From CAWJKP01 sp963843465 (GTDB lineage: Bacteria > Planctomycetota > Planctomycetia > Pirellulales > Thermoguttaceae), in contig CAWJKP010000001.1 in assembly GCA_963843465.1 (NCBI GenBank), positions 186,001 through 250,000 of the forward strand: DNA of 64,000 nt, given 5' to 3'. Position numbers and translations under genes: made by a program. Within the stretch, counting starts at the first letter, position 1, and each line of letters begins with the position of its first letter. Below are positions 1 through 10,100 of the stretch, piece after piece. The notes under the pieces are model-generated. The model was not told the DNA's origin, searched no databases, and saw nothing but the letters and a program-made list of their open reading frames with translations.

Positions 1-2
1 CC

Positions 3-1092
3 ACGCGGACGTGCGCAATGCACGTCTCCGCATCCGGCGGGGTGATCGACCACAACACGTTCGTACTGGTGGGGTGGATCTTCGGGATTTACGGTTTCAA
101 CGGCGGCGGGTCCTATGGCGATCCGGCTTGGGCCGAGGCAACCGACCTGGGCTCGGGCAAGAAAGCTTTCTTCGTCGAGGACAACGTATTCGTCGCCACC
201 GACCGGTCGTTCGCGCTCGATGGATGGAAGGGCCAGCGCGTCGTCGTCCGGCACAACACCTTCAGGAACGCCCTGATCGGGAATCACGGGACGGAATCGA
301 GTGGGCGATTGCGAGGCGCGGCGCAGCTTCGAGATTTATGAGAATGTCATCCAGTACACGGGGACGAACTGGCCCGACGCCATCGGTTTCCGCTCCGGCA
401 CAGGAGTCGTGTTCAACAACCGGATCGACGGCGACTTCAAGGAGGCGATGCACGTGGACAATTACCGCGACTGGAGGTCTTTCTCGCCGTGGGGGATTGC
501 CTCGGGAGAGGGCCCCTTCGACAAGAACGACGTGGGCGAGCATGGCAAGCCGGTCGTTTACGATTCCGGCACGCATACCGGCGCCCAGGGAGTGTCGGTG
601 CTGGTGTGTGCCGGAAAGAAGTGGATCACGGACCAATGGCGGGGCTACTCCGCGTTCAGTACCGCGACGGGCAAGAGCAGCATCATCACGTCCAACAGCG
701 GAGACACGATCGTCGCGCGCTTCGACAGCAGCTATGGCGGGGCAAACCTTGTATGGAACACGGGAGACGGGTTCAGGATCCAGCGGTGCCTGGTGGCCTT
801 GGACCAAATGGGAAGAGGCAAGGGGAAACTGATTTCGGGTGATGTGCCCAGGCCCGCTGCATGGCCGGAAGAGGTCCTGGACCCGGTGCACGTGTGGAAC
901 AACACGCTGAACGGTCGTGTCGGGAGACTAGTCAGCAGTTCCCCACACTTGAGAGACGGTGTTGACTTCTTCAATGGCACGCCCAAGCCCGGCTACAATC
1001 CCTACACCTATCCCCATCCCCTGGCAGATCCCGCGGGCTCGGCGGCCCGAGAGCCGGTTTTCGTGCCGGAAGGGGCCAGCAAACGGCGTTAG
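3..1092 (+). CDS. Right-handed beta-helix-like protein, 5' truncated by window edge, frameshifted
   Basis: The reading frame is already open at the left edge, so only the C-terminal part is present. Asn-rich turns typical of parallel beta-helix proteins are visible (HNTF, DNVF, ENVIQYTG, NNRI, NNTL), as in secreted polysaccharide lyases and related surface proteins of planctomycetes. The first frame runs to about 315. The same protein then continues one frame later from about 318 to the stop at 1090-1092 (LIGNHGTESSGRL then RSFEIYENVIQY), so one extra base lies near 305-320. The product is probably exported, but the N-terminus is not visible and no catalytic residues can be assigned. The frameshift may be a sequence error. 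Confidence 0.6.
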
Positions 1093-1205
1093 TGGCTGTG
1101 GAGGCGCTCAGCGACAAGTCCCGGGGAGCGGCCTATGACGCTCGGGCAGACCGGCGGTCCTGGGAGGCGATGAGGGCCTTCTTTGCCGAGATCCTGAAGC
1201 TGTAG
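1092..1205 (+). pseudogene. C-terminal remnant resembling an alpha/beta (dienelactone-type) hydrolase
   Basis: A short open stretch directly after the beta-helix gene encodes a tail ending in AYDARADRRSWEAMRAFFAE followed by ILKL and TAG at 1203-1205. This W-x-R/A-x-x-x-FF-x-x-x-L ending resembles the last helix of dienelactone hydrolase-like proteins. There is no room for the rest of the domain, so this is read as a gene fossil left by a deletion. Family assignment is by eye from a short segment only. Confidence 0.35.
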
Positions 1206-1378
1206 CCCATGCAAGGTCTTTGCCCCTGAGCACCAAAGTGCTCGCCCGTGACTACCGCGCCGGCGAAGCCTGCTCTTTCTTCTCCGCCGTGTCGGCGAAG
1301 AACTTGCAGATGGGCAGGGCGTCCTTGAGCCGTGCGAGCCCTGGGATCGCCGAATCAATAAGCGGCGGGCTCTCGATG

Positions 1379-1431
1379 GTACTCCTCACGCTCCGCGTGA
1401 CGTTCGGCCTCATGCGGAGCGTGAGGAGTAC
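1379..1431. repeat. Perfect palindromic element (18-bp arms)
   Basis: Arms 1379-1396 (GTACTCCTCACGCTCCGC) and 1414-1431 are perfect reverse complements around a 17-nt loop. The element lies inside the LRR remnant, so it looks like an inserted mobile hairpin rather than a terminator. Confidence 0.85.
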
Positions 1432-1521
1432 GACCTGGGTCTTTTCGACGTGCGGTTGGCGAAGTCCCGCAAACCGGCGGAGCGGTTCGAGCCCGGCATC
1501 GGTGATCTTCGTCTCGTCGAG

Positions 1522-1550
1522 GAGTAGGGTGGGCTTGTCCCACCCTACTC
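1522..1550. repeat. GTAGGGTGGG-family repeat, hairpin form
   Basis: Perfect 12-bp arms (GAGTAGGGTGGG at 1522-1533 and its complement at 1539-1550) with a 5-nt loop. The same core recurs at 6924, 29102, 35285 and 49086. The hairpin sits 27 bp beyond the stop of the minus-strand mgtA gene, so it could also act as a terminator, but there is no T-tract. Confidence 0.75.
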
Positions 1551-1576
1551 GTCTAAGACCTAAGACCGCTTGTTTG

Positions 1577-4211
1577 TCAAATCCACCGCTTGCGCACCAG
1601 CCACGTTTTGACAACGTGGGTCAGCAGCATGTAGGCGACCAGCGTCGCCAAGAGGAACGGCCAGTAGGCTAGCGGCAACGGCGTGAAACCCAGGGTCTTG
1701 GCCAGCGGGGAGAAGGGCAGCCAGGCGCCGGCGGCCATGATCAGCCCGGTCGTGACCAGCAGCGGCCAGCTTGCCCAGCTCTGCAGGAAGGGGATCTTGT
1801 TGGTGCGGATTACGTGGATGATCAGCGTCTGGGTCATCAGCGATTCCACGAACCAGCCGGTCTGGAACAAGGAGGCCCCGTCCGGCGTGTTGCAGTGGAA
1901 GTAGTAGAGCATGAGGAAGTAGGTCGTGTAGTCGAAGATCGAGCTGATCGGCCCGATGAAGAGAATGAACCGCAGGATCTCGTCGATCTGCCAAGGCCGC
2001 GGCCGGGCGATCTGCTCGGGGTCGACCTCGTCGGTGGGGATCGGCACCTGCGAGAAGTCGTAGAGCAGGTTGTTGGTGAGGAGCTGGATGGGCAACATGG
2101 GCAGGAAGAACTTCAGTATGTAGCTGGCCCCCAACATGCTGAACATGTTGCCGAAGTTGGAGCTGGCGCCCATGCGGATGTACTTGAGGATGTTGGCGAA
2201 GACCTTGCGGCCTTCCAGTACGCCTTCCTCCAGCACCATCAGGCTCTTTTCCAGGAGGATCACGTCGGCCGATTCCTTGCCGATGTCGACGGCCGTATCG
2301 ACGGAGATCCCCACGTCGGCGGCGCGGAGCCCGGGGGCGTCGTTGATGCCGTCGCCGAGGAAGCCCACCACGTGCCCCCGGCCTTGGAGCAGGCGGATGA
2401 TCCGCTGTTTGTGGGCGGGGGAGAGCCGGGCGAAGAGAATGGTCTCCTCCGCCGCCTTGGCCAGCTCGGCGTCGGGCATCGTCTCGACCTGCGTCCCCAG
2501 GATCATCTTCTGGACCTCGATCCCCACTTCGTGGCAGACCTTGCGGCTGACCAGCTCGTTGTCGCCGGTGAGGATCTTGATCGACACGCCGTGCTGCTTC
2601 AGCGCGGTAATGGCGGGGCCCGCCGTCTCCTTGGGCGGGTCGAGGAAGGCCACGTAGCCGATGAGCACCAGCTTCGACTCGTCGTCCCGGGAGTAAGCCG
2701 CCCGCGGCTCGAACGTCCTTCCGCGCCACGGCCAGCACGCGGAAACCGTCTTCGCTGAGGTTCTGATACTCCTCCTTGAGGTCCTCGATGATCACCTGCT
2801 CCATGGGCAGCACCTCGCCGTTGAGCTCGAAGCGGTCGCAGCGGCGGAAGATCTCCTCGGGGGCGCCCTTGGTGAGGATCTGCTGCTTCCCTTCAGGCGT
2901 GGCGACGACCACCGACATCATCCGCCGGGAGAAATCGAAGGGGATCTCGTCCAGCTTGCGGTACGACGCCACGGGGGCCTTGTCCAACACCTCCTTGTGC
3001 TCGAGGATGGCCCGGTCCAGCACGTTCTTCAGGCCGGTCTGGAAGTGGCTGATGAGGTAGGCCGCCACGAGCACCTCGTCGTCCTCCTCGCGGATCACGT
3101 CGCAATGGCGCTCCAGTATCACGCGGTCCAGCGTCAGCGTGCCCGTCTTGTCGGTGCAGAGAATGTCCATCGCCCCCAGGTTCTGGATGGCGTTGAGCCG
3201 CTTCACGATGACCTTCTTCCGCGACATGCTGATGGCCCCCTTCGAGAGGCAGACCGTGACGATCATCGGCAGCATTTCGGGGGTCAGGCCCACGGCCACG
3301 GCCAGGGCGAAGAAGAAGGCGTCTTTGGGGTCTCCCTTGGTCGCCCAGTTGATGGCGAAGACCAACGGGGCCATGATCGACAAGAGCACGATCATCAGCC
3401 AGGTGAAGCGAGTCACGCCCCGGTCGAACGCGCTAACGACCTGCTGACCGGCGATGCTCCCCGCCATGCTGCCGAAATAGGTTTGCGCCCCGGTTTCCAC
3501 CACCACGGCCAGGGCCGTGCCGCTTTCCACGCTGGTGCCCAGGAAGCAGACGTTGGAAAGCTCCAGCGGCGAGAGCTTGTCGTTGGTCACCCGGGCGTCG
3601 AACTTCTCCACGGGCAGCGATTCCCCGGTGAGGCTCGCCTGGATCAAGAACAGGTCCTTGGAGCTGACGACCCGCACGTCGCCCGGGATCATGTCGCCGG
3701 CCGAGAGCTTGATCAGGTCGCCGGGGACCAGGTCCCGTAGCGGGATCTCCCGCGGCTTGCCCTCGCGGACCGCCGTCGCCGTGACGCGGATCATCGCCTT
3801 GAGCTTGGCCGCCGCCGAATCGGCCCGCCACTCCTGCACGAACCGCAGCGTCACCCCCAGCACGACCATCACGAACATCACGACGGCCGAACGCATATCG
3901 CCGGTGAGCAGCGAGATCACGGCCAGGATCGACAGCAGGATCACCAGCGGGTTGCGGGTTGCCAGCACCAGCCGCCAGAGCCAGCCGTGCTGCTTCTCCT
4001 GGGCCACCTCGTTGGGACCGTATTTCTCCAGGCGTGCCTCGGCCTCGGCTTCCGTCAGCCCTTCCGGCCGGGTTTCCAGCGTCACCAGCACGTCGGCCGC
4101 GTCGCGATGCGCGGCGTCGGCCAGCCGCGGCGAGACACGGATCGCAGCCCCCGCTTTCTTTGCCATGGCAAACAGCGGAGTTCGGCCATGGAGCTTGGGA
4201 AATGTCGGCAT
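1577..4211 (-). CDS. mgtA: Magnesium-translocating P-type ATPase, MgtA type (frameshifted)
   Basis: An inner-membrane P-type ATPase of the P3B (Mg2+ importer) group, about 878 residues when joined. N-terminal cation-ATPase domain, then the actuator-domain TGES loop (SLTGESLP), the phosphorylation motif DKTGTLT and the nucleotide-binding KGAPEEI motif. A second frame carries LTGDN, the hinge GDGINDAP and the C-terminal membrane helices, ending VRKRWI. The N-terminal frame fails just after VLAVARKD, near 2709-2716, where one extra base shifts the true continuation (EPRAAYSRDDESKLVLIGYV). Both halves are otherwise intact and near full length for MgtA, so I treat it as one gene with an indel. Substrate specificity is inferred from overall MgtA-like motifs and order. 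Confidence 0.85.
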
Positions 4212-4325
4212 GACGCGCCTCGGCCTCTCGGGGAAAAGGGGACAGGCAAGTATACCGGCCTGCCGGGGAGTTGTCCAAGGCTTGCGGAAGGCGGAATGGG
4301 AGGCCCCAACGGCAAAGGGCTCTTA

Positions 4326-5926
4326 TTACTCGTACCGCAACGCTTCGATGGGGTCCAGGCCGGATGCCTTCCAGGCGGGGTACCAGCCGAACAGCACGCC
4401 CACGCTGGCCGAGACGGCTACCGCGGCGAGGATCGCCGGCAGCGAGGTCTCGATGGGCCAGTGCAGCGTGATGCGGACCAGGTAGGAGGAGCTTCGGCCC
4501 AGGGCGATGCCGATGGCGCCGCCCAGCAGGCAGAGCACCACGGCCTCGACGAGGAACTGCCGCAGGATGTTGCCGGAGCGGGCGCCGACGGCCATCCGCA
4601 GGCCGATTTCGCGGGTCCGCTCGGTAACCGAGACGAGCATGATGTTCATGATGCCCACGCCGCCCACCACCAGCGAGATCGCCGCCACGCACAACAAAAG
4701 CCCGCTCATCAGCCGCGAGGTCGAGGCCAGGGTGTTGGTCATCTCGGACAGGTCGCGGATGGTGAAGTCGTCGGGCTCGTTGGGCTGGAGATGGTGCGCC
4801 TGGCGGAGCACGTCGGTGATCTGCGCCATGGCGTCGTCGATGCGATCGGCGGAGACGACCTTGGCGTAAATCACGTCGACGTTGGCAAAGCGCACCGGCT
4901 GGGGGCGGTCGACCAGTTCCAGGGCGCAGCGGCCGAATAAAGGGGTTCCCCGCCGGGATAGAGGTTGCCGAGAGTGTTGACGGCCGTCAACGAGGCGGCG
5001 GCGGCCGCGGCGGCGCTCTGGTTGACGTTGGTGAGCATGGCGCCGGAGACGCGGAACTTGAGCGTCGTCCAGGGGAGCAGGATGATGTCGTCCTGGTCGA
5101 TGCCCATCATGTTGGCCCCTTTCCGCGAGAGCACGCCCACCACCCGCAGCGATACGTTCTGCACGCGGAGATCTTTGTCGATCGGCGACTGGCCGTCGAA
5201 CAGCTCGGTGACCAGCGTCTCGCCGATGAGGCAGACCCGGCTGCCGGCCCGCACGTCGTGGTCGGTGAAGGCGTGGCCCTCGTCGAGCTTTTGCCAGTCG
5301 CGGGCGACCAGGAACGAGGGGGTCGTGCCGCAGATCGACCGTGGCACCCAATTCTTGTTGCCGTAGATCACCTGGGTGCGGGTCCAAACCATCGGCGCCA
5401 CGTCGGCCACCGCCGGGCATTCCCGCAGGATCTGCTCGCAGTTGGCCGGCGTGAGCTTGATGGTGGTGCCCACGCCGAAGCTCACGCCGTTGCTGTAGGA
5501 CGCGCCGGGCTGGATCATGATGTTATTGGCCCCCATGCTGGCGATCGTGGCTTGCAGGGCCGTCTTCGAGCCCTCGCCGATCTCCATCATGGCGATCACC
5601 GCGCCCACGCCGATGATCACGCCCAGGGTGGTCAGCGCGGAACGCAGCTTGTTGCGGCGCAGGGCCCGCAGCGCCGTCCGCAGCGACGGCGCCAGCAGCG
5701 ACGACAGATCGGGTCCAGGGATCTTCCGCTCCAGCTCCGGCGAAACCGCCGCGCGGGCCCGGATCAGGCATTGGCTCGCCGCCGGCGTCGCCGGCGCATC
5801 AATATCTGTCGGATTGTTGCCTTTCGCTCCGCGAAAGCCGCCTTCTTTCGCGGAGCGAAAGGCGACACTTGTTTCCGCGTCAGTCCTTACAGCCGGCGCC
5901 GCCCGGGTCCCGGCGGCCTGGTCCAA
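4326..5926 (-). CDS. MacB-type ABC transporter permease (frameshifted)
   Basis: FtsX/MacB-like permease of a tripartite or lipoprotein-type efflux system, about 533 residues joined. The first membrane helix follows NKLRSALTTLGVIIGVGAV and is followed by a large periplasmic MacB core domain (QPGASYSNG, DVRVGS-like segments). Three C-terminal helices include the GGVGIMNIMLVSVTERTREI and GARSGNILRQFLVEA motifs typical of MacB, ending DPIEALRYE. Around 4928-4945 one base seems to be missing: GEPLYSAA must join LELVDRPQPVRFANVD. The N-terminal extension contains a repeat-encoded peptide (VAFRSAKEGGFRGAKG, 5819-5863) absent from typical MacB. It overlaps or abuts the ATPase gene upstream, so both probably act together. 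Confidence 0.82.
5819..5863. repeat. Palindromic element CTTTCGCTCCGCGAAAG family, inside the permease gene
   Basis: Perfect 19-bp arms, 5819-5837 and 5845-5863, with a 7-nt spacer. It is translated in frame as part of the N-terminal extension of the permease, before the first membrane helix. Confidence 0.85.
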
Positions 5927-5973
5927 CTCTTCGCCGTCCGACTCCGCCGGCTCGGGGGAAATCGCCGCCGCAT

Positions 5974-6042
5974 GCAGGCTGGACTTCAGTCCGCCCGCGG
6001 GAGACGCGGGGGAGATGCGTGGCAGACTGAAGTCCGCCCTGC
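5974..6042. repeat. Imperfect inverted repeat GACTGAAGTCC family
   Basis: GCAGGCTGGACTTCAGTCC starts the left arm (5974-5995), and a near-complement lies at 6021-6042. The TGA stop codon of the MacB-type ATPase gene (5986-5988) lies in the left arm, so the last residues of that protein (PPRLPRAD) come from the repeat. Confidence 0.7.
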
Positions 6043-6789
6043 CTGCGGCCGACGGCGTCCGGCCCCGGGCGCAGGGATGCCGCGGTGATTGTCCGAGGGC
6101 ACTCCCTCCGAGGGACCGTCATGGATGATCTGGCCGTCATGGATGCGGATCACGCGGTGCGCGTACTTGGCCACCTCGGGGTCGTGGGTGACCAGCAGGA
6201 TCGTGATCCCCTCGGCATTGAGCCGCTGGAACATGCGGAGGATCTCCGCGCTGGTCCGGGAGTCGAGGTTGCCGGTGGGCTCGTCGGCCAAAAGCAACGC
6301 CGGCTGGTTGACCAGCGAGCGGGCGATCGCCACCCGCTGCTGCTGGCCGCCGGACATCTGCGACGGCTCATGGTCGAAGCGGTCGCCCAGGCCCACGTGG
6401 TCCAACATCAGGCAGGCGCGGCGCAGGGCGTCGCGCGGAGCAGCGCTGGGCGCGTAGTCCAGCGGCATCTGCACGTTGGCCACGGCGTTGTTGCGGGCCA
6501 GCAGGTTGAAACTCTGGAAGACGAAGCCCAGCTTCTTGGACCGCAGCACGGCCCGCTGGTTGGGCGACAGCCCGGCCACATCGACGCCGTCGAACCAGTA
6601 GTGGCCGGCGGAAGGCCGGTCGAGGCAGCCGAGAAGGTTCATCAGGGTCGTCTTCCCGGAGCCCGAGGCGCCCATCAAGGCCACCATCTCGCCGCGGTGG
6701 ATGGTCAGCGAGATGCCCTTGAGCACGGGCACGTCGATTTCACCCAGGTGGTACGTCTTGTAGATTTCTTCGAGCCGGATGAGTTCCAT
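5986..6789 (-). CDS. ABC transporter ATP-binding protein, MacB/LolD type
   Basis: Cytoplasmic ATPase energising the neighbouring MacB-type permease. All nucleotide-binding motifs are visible: Walker A GASGSGKT, Q-loop FVFQSFNLLAR, signature MSGGQQQRVAIAR, Walker B LLLADEPTGNLD and switch His in LVTHDPEVAKYA. The conserved domain ends near residue 230 (RIHDGQIIHDG). The remaining roughly 35 residues are atypical and are encoded by linker and repeat DNA up to the stop at 5986. The gene precedes the permease in the direction of transcription and its stop lies about 60 bp before the permease start, an operon arrangement. Confidence 0.9.
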   Translation of the reverse strand: MELIRLEEIYKTYHLGEIDVPVLKGISLTIHRGEMVALMGASGSGKTTLMNLLGCLDRPSAGHYWFDGVDVAGLSPNQRAVLRSKKLGFVFQSFNLLARNNAVANVQMPLDYAPSAAPRDALRRACLMLDHVGLGDRFDHEPSQMSGGQQQRVAIARSLVNQPALLLADEPTGNLDSRTSAEILRMFQRLNAEGITILLVTHDPEVAKYAHRVIRIHDGQIIHDGPSEGVPSDNHRGIPAPGAGRRRPQAGRTSVCHASPPRLPRAD

Positions 6790-6923
6790 GGCGGGTGCCT
6801 CGGCGGGTTTGGGTAGGCGGGAGACTGCGGGCGCGCAGTCCGTGGGGGGCTCCAGCTATTGATTCTTACACGCCTCCGGGGGCTTGGCAAGTCGTTTCGG
6901 TTGCGGAAAGAGTCGCCGCCACG

Positions 6924-6965
6924 GGTAGGGTGGGACAAGGCCGCCGTGGCGGCCGCCGGCCCACC
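6924..6965. repeat. GTAGGGTGGGACAAGG...CCGGCCCACC dispersed repeat
   Basis: One copy of the recurrent repeat beginning GTAGGGTGGGACAAGG and ending GCCGGCCCACC. It lies in the 340-bp space between the ABC transporter and the GH106-like gene, which otherwise holds only the low-complexity repeat that follows. Confidence 0.8.
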
Positions 6966-6970
6966 AAGGC

Positions 6971-7098
6971 AGGTGACGCGGTGACGCGGGGACAGGGAGA
7001 CGCGGGGATGGGGGACAGCGAGACGGGGAGAGAGGGAGACGCGGGAAAATCAGCGCGCGTCTCCGTGTCCCCGCGTCTCCGTGTCCCCGCGTCTTTCC
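6971..7098. repeat. GACGCGGGGA purine-rich degenerate repeat and its complement
   Basis: Runs of GACGCGGGGACAGGGAGACG are followed by the complementary CGTCTCCGTGTCCCCGCG motif, so the stretch can fold back on itself. Related stretches occur at 24664-24705 and 40578-40650. No coding sequence is seen here. Confidence 0.7.
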
Positions 7099-7129
7099 TG
7101 CCCTCCAAGTCCTGCCCGGCAGGCAGGAC

Positions 7130-10100
7130 CTACTTCACCTCGACTTGCTGCGTCGCTTCGAGCTGCACCGGCCCGAGGAGACCGGAGGGCAGCAGGGGCG
7201 AGTCCTTGTGCCAGAGCCGCCAGGAGGTGAAGGTGTAGCGGCCTGTGGGGCTGAGCTTGTCCTGGTCGAGCCAGTCGGGCCACTTGCGGAGCGTGCCGTT
7301 GGGATTGCGGTCGCTGTCCTCGGCAAGCTGCTCATCGCCGATCATGCGATTGACCCAGAGGTTGACGACCTTGATCTCCAAGGCGTTGGCCCCGGCGTGG
7401 ACCGCATCGGTAACGTCGGCCCGATAAGGCGGCTTCCAGAGAATACCCAGGTCCTTGCCGTTGATCTTCACCTCGGCCATGACCTGCACGTCGCCCAAGT
7501 CCAGGTAGAGCCGGCGGTCCTTGGCCGGCAGGCTGGCGGGGACGTCGAGCTGCTTGTGGTAGGTGGCCGTGCCGGAGAAATACTTGACGCCCGGGTCGCT
7601 GTGCTGGCTCCAGGAGATCAGCTTCTCCAGGGTGACCTTGGCCGGCGCGCCCCAGCCGGGCGTGAAGTGAAGCTCCCAGGGGCCGGCGATTTCCAGCGGC
7701 GGCGGCAGTTGGCCGATCTTCGCGCGATACGACTTCCCGCCGGCCGTCTTCAACTCGTAGGTCCCCGCCTGGTTGGACTCCAAGCGATAACCGTCGCCGC
7801 TACACGCGAGACTGAACGCCGGCGCCGGCTTCGCCTGACGCTGGGCGGCCGTGCCAGCCATGAGCTTGGCGATCACGTCCTCGCTCAGGGCCTGGCGCGA
7901 CTGGCCCAGGGCCGCCACCTGCCCCCGGAACGCCGCGACCTGCCGGCCATGATGGACGCCGGCGCTGGGGTGGACCGTCCAGGTGCTCTTCAGGCCCGTG
8001 GCCACGGGCTTGCCGTCGAGATACAGGCTCGGCTGGCCGTCGTGGTAGACCACGGCCAGGTGCGTCCAGCCGGAGAGAGTAACCGCATGGACCAGGATCG
8101 GGGCGAAGTAATCGGCCGAATGCTCGAAGACCACCACGCCGTTGCGGCCCACGGAGACACCGGCGCCGGCCTGGCCCTTGGTCGAGTAGACTTCGTGGCC
8201 CGGGGCCGGGTAGATGGCGTAATTCTGGGCCGTTTGGTACGCTTTGTTCCCCGCGTTGGACTGCACGGGCAGCGCGATCTCGCCTTGCGGCTCGACCCAG
8301 GCCGACATGGTGAAGGTGCCGGTGATGTTCGCGTTATCGTACGCCGCCGACTTCGCGGGGAACACGTTGGTACTCATTAGCGGCTGGCCGTTGCGCGTGA
8401 CAGACACGATCCGATCGCCCGCGTCCTGGGCCGCCGGATGACGGAAGATCACGAACACCGAGCCCGTAGGCTCCAGCCGCAGCGGCACACGGACCTGGCC
8501 CCGCCCCACGTCGTACACGGCCGGCTGCTCGATCCGGCCGCTTTCAGGCCAGAACAACTCGGGCTGGCCCGCAGCCATGTGGAAGGCCGCCACGGCTTCT
8601 TGGGGCGAATCGGTCTTGTTGGCCACGAAGTAAAGGTCGATCGCGTCGTCCCCGCGGTGGATATACCGCAAGCAATCGGGCGACGTGCGACTGCGGTAGT
8701 CGAAATCGGGAAGGACGCCCTTCGCCATCAGGACCTCTTCCGGGGTCTTGCCCTGGACGACCCAGCCCTTGCCCAGACGATGCGCGGTGACCTTCTTGCC
8801 GTCGCAATCGCCCCACAGCTCGGCGGCCAGTTGCTTCACCTCGGCGTCGCACGCGGGGAAGCCGGAGAGGCTCGGCGACTTGACCGGCGGATCGCCCAGC
8901 ACGGTCGCCCCTGCCTCGACCAGATCCTTGACACGCCGCAACAGGCCGGGCGTCATGGTGTCGATCTTCGGCAGCACCAACAGCCGGTAGCTCATGCCGT
9001 CGGGCAGCACCAGCCGCCTGTACTTGACCTCCATCCGCGTCAGCAGCACCTCGGCCGAGCAGCCGTCGAAATTGTAGCGCGGCCGGTCGGGCGTATTGCC
9101 GCCGCCGCCCACCGGCGATTGGAACCGCTGCGGCGAGCCCTCCGGGTTGAGGTAACAAACGTCGGCCACAAACAGCCCTTTACGCAAAAGATACTGGCAG
9201 CGGGCCAGGTACTCGTGCCAGGCCTTGGACTGCTCCCACCAGGTCTGGCTCCGCTCGTAGTGCAGTCCCCAGGGTCCCATCGACATCCCCGGGCGGCGGT
9301 CCTTCGAGGGCTGCAAGAGGTAGTGGCGCTGCTTCCAGGGCTGCAGGGCGTAGCGGTGGAAGACGAAGCGGTTGACGCCCGCACAGAAGGCCCAGTCGCC
9401 CAGCGTCTTGATCGAAGCCGGATGGTGCAGCCATTTCTCGCCGTCGGTGGCGGTGAAGGCCTCGGCCCCCAGGATCCGCTTGCCGTAGGTGTGGGCCACG
9501 GACGACATTTCCACGCAACTGTAGGACGTGTCGTTGCCCCAGGACCAGAACTCGCACATCGGCTCGTCCGCCCGGCCCGCGTAGGTCATGTCGTCGCAGG
9601 GCGTGCCGTCGTAGCCCTCGATCGACAGCCGCAGTCCGTCCTTGTGGGCCAAGTCGGCCAGATGCCCGGCGTAGTTCTCCACCAACAGATCCGAGACCGT
9701 CTGCCGCAGGTCCCAAAGGAAGCGCTCGGAAACTTCGCTCGAATCGACCACGCGTCCGGTGACCGCCGGCAGCAGTTTCCAGAGGTCGTAGCCCCGCCGC
9801 TTCTGGAACTCCTCGCGCATCCGCGGGGTCCAGTTCTGCGAGCCCGTCTCCCAACTGTCGATGTGCGTGGAGACCAGCGTCTTGCCCGCCAGCGGGCCCA
9901 CGTCGGCGACCAGCTTGCCGATCAGGCCCTTGTATTGGGCCTCGATGGCCTTGGGGCTGAGCTTGTCGCACTCCAGGCCGAGGCCGGCTTGCGGGGCCGG
10001 GTGATTCTCCACGCCGGTCGGCGTATGGCCCAGCCGCAGCACGGTCCACTTTCCCTCGGGGACGTCCCAGCTCAGCCGGCCGGCGGCGAGATTGGCCGTG

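Larger units (their letters stand above)
1252..1560 (-). pseudogene. Leucine-rich-repeat protein remnant interrupted by a palindrome
   Basis: On the minus strand a fragment reads LDETKITDAGLEPLRRFAGL, a planctomycete-type LRR unit, then HVEKTQVV. It is interrupted by palindromic DNA at 1379-1431 and resumes as IPGLARLKDALPICKFFADT to a stop at 1252. No N-terminus or full set of repeats is present. The frame upstream of about 1520 passes into another dispersed repeat (1522-1550). This looks like the last repeats of a decayed LRR gene. Confidence 0.45.
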
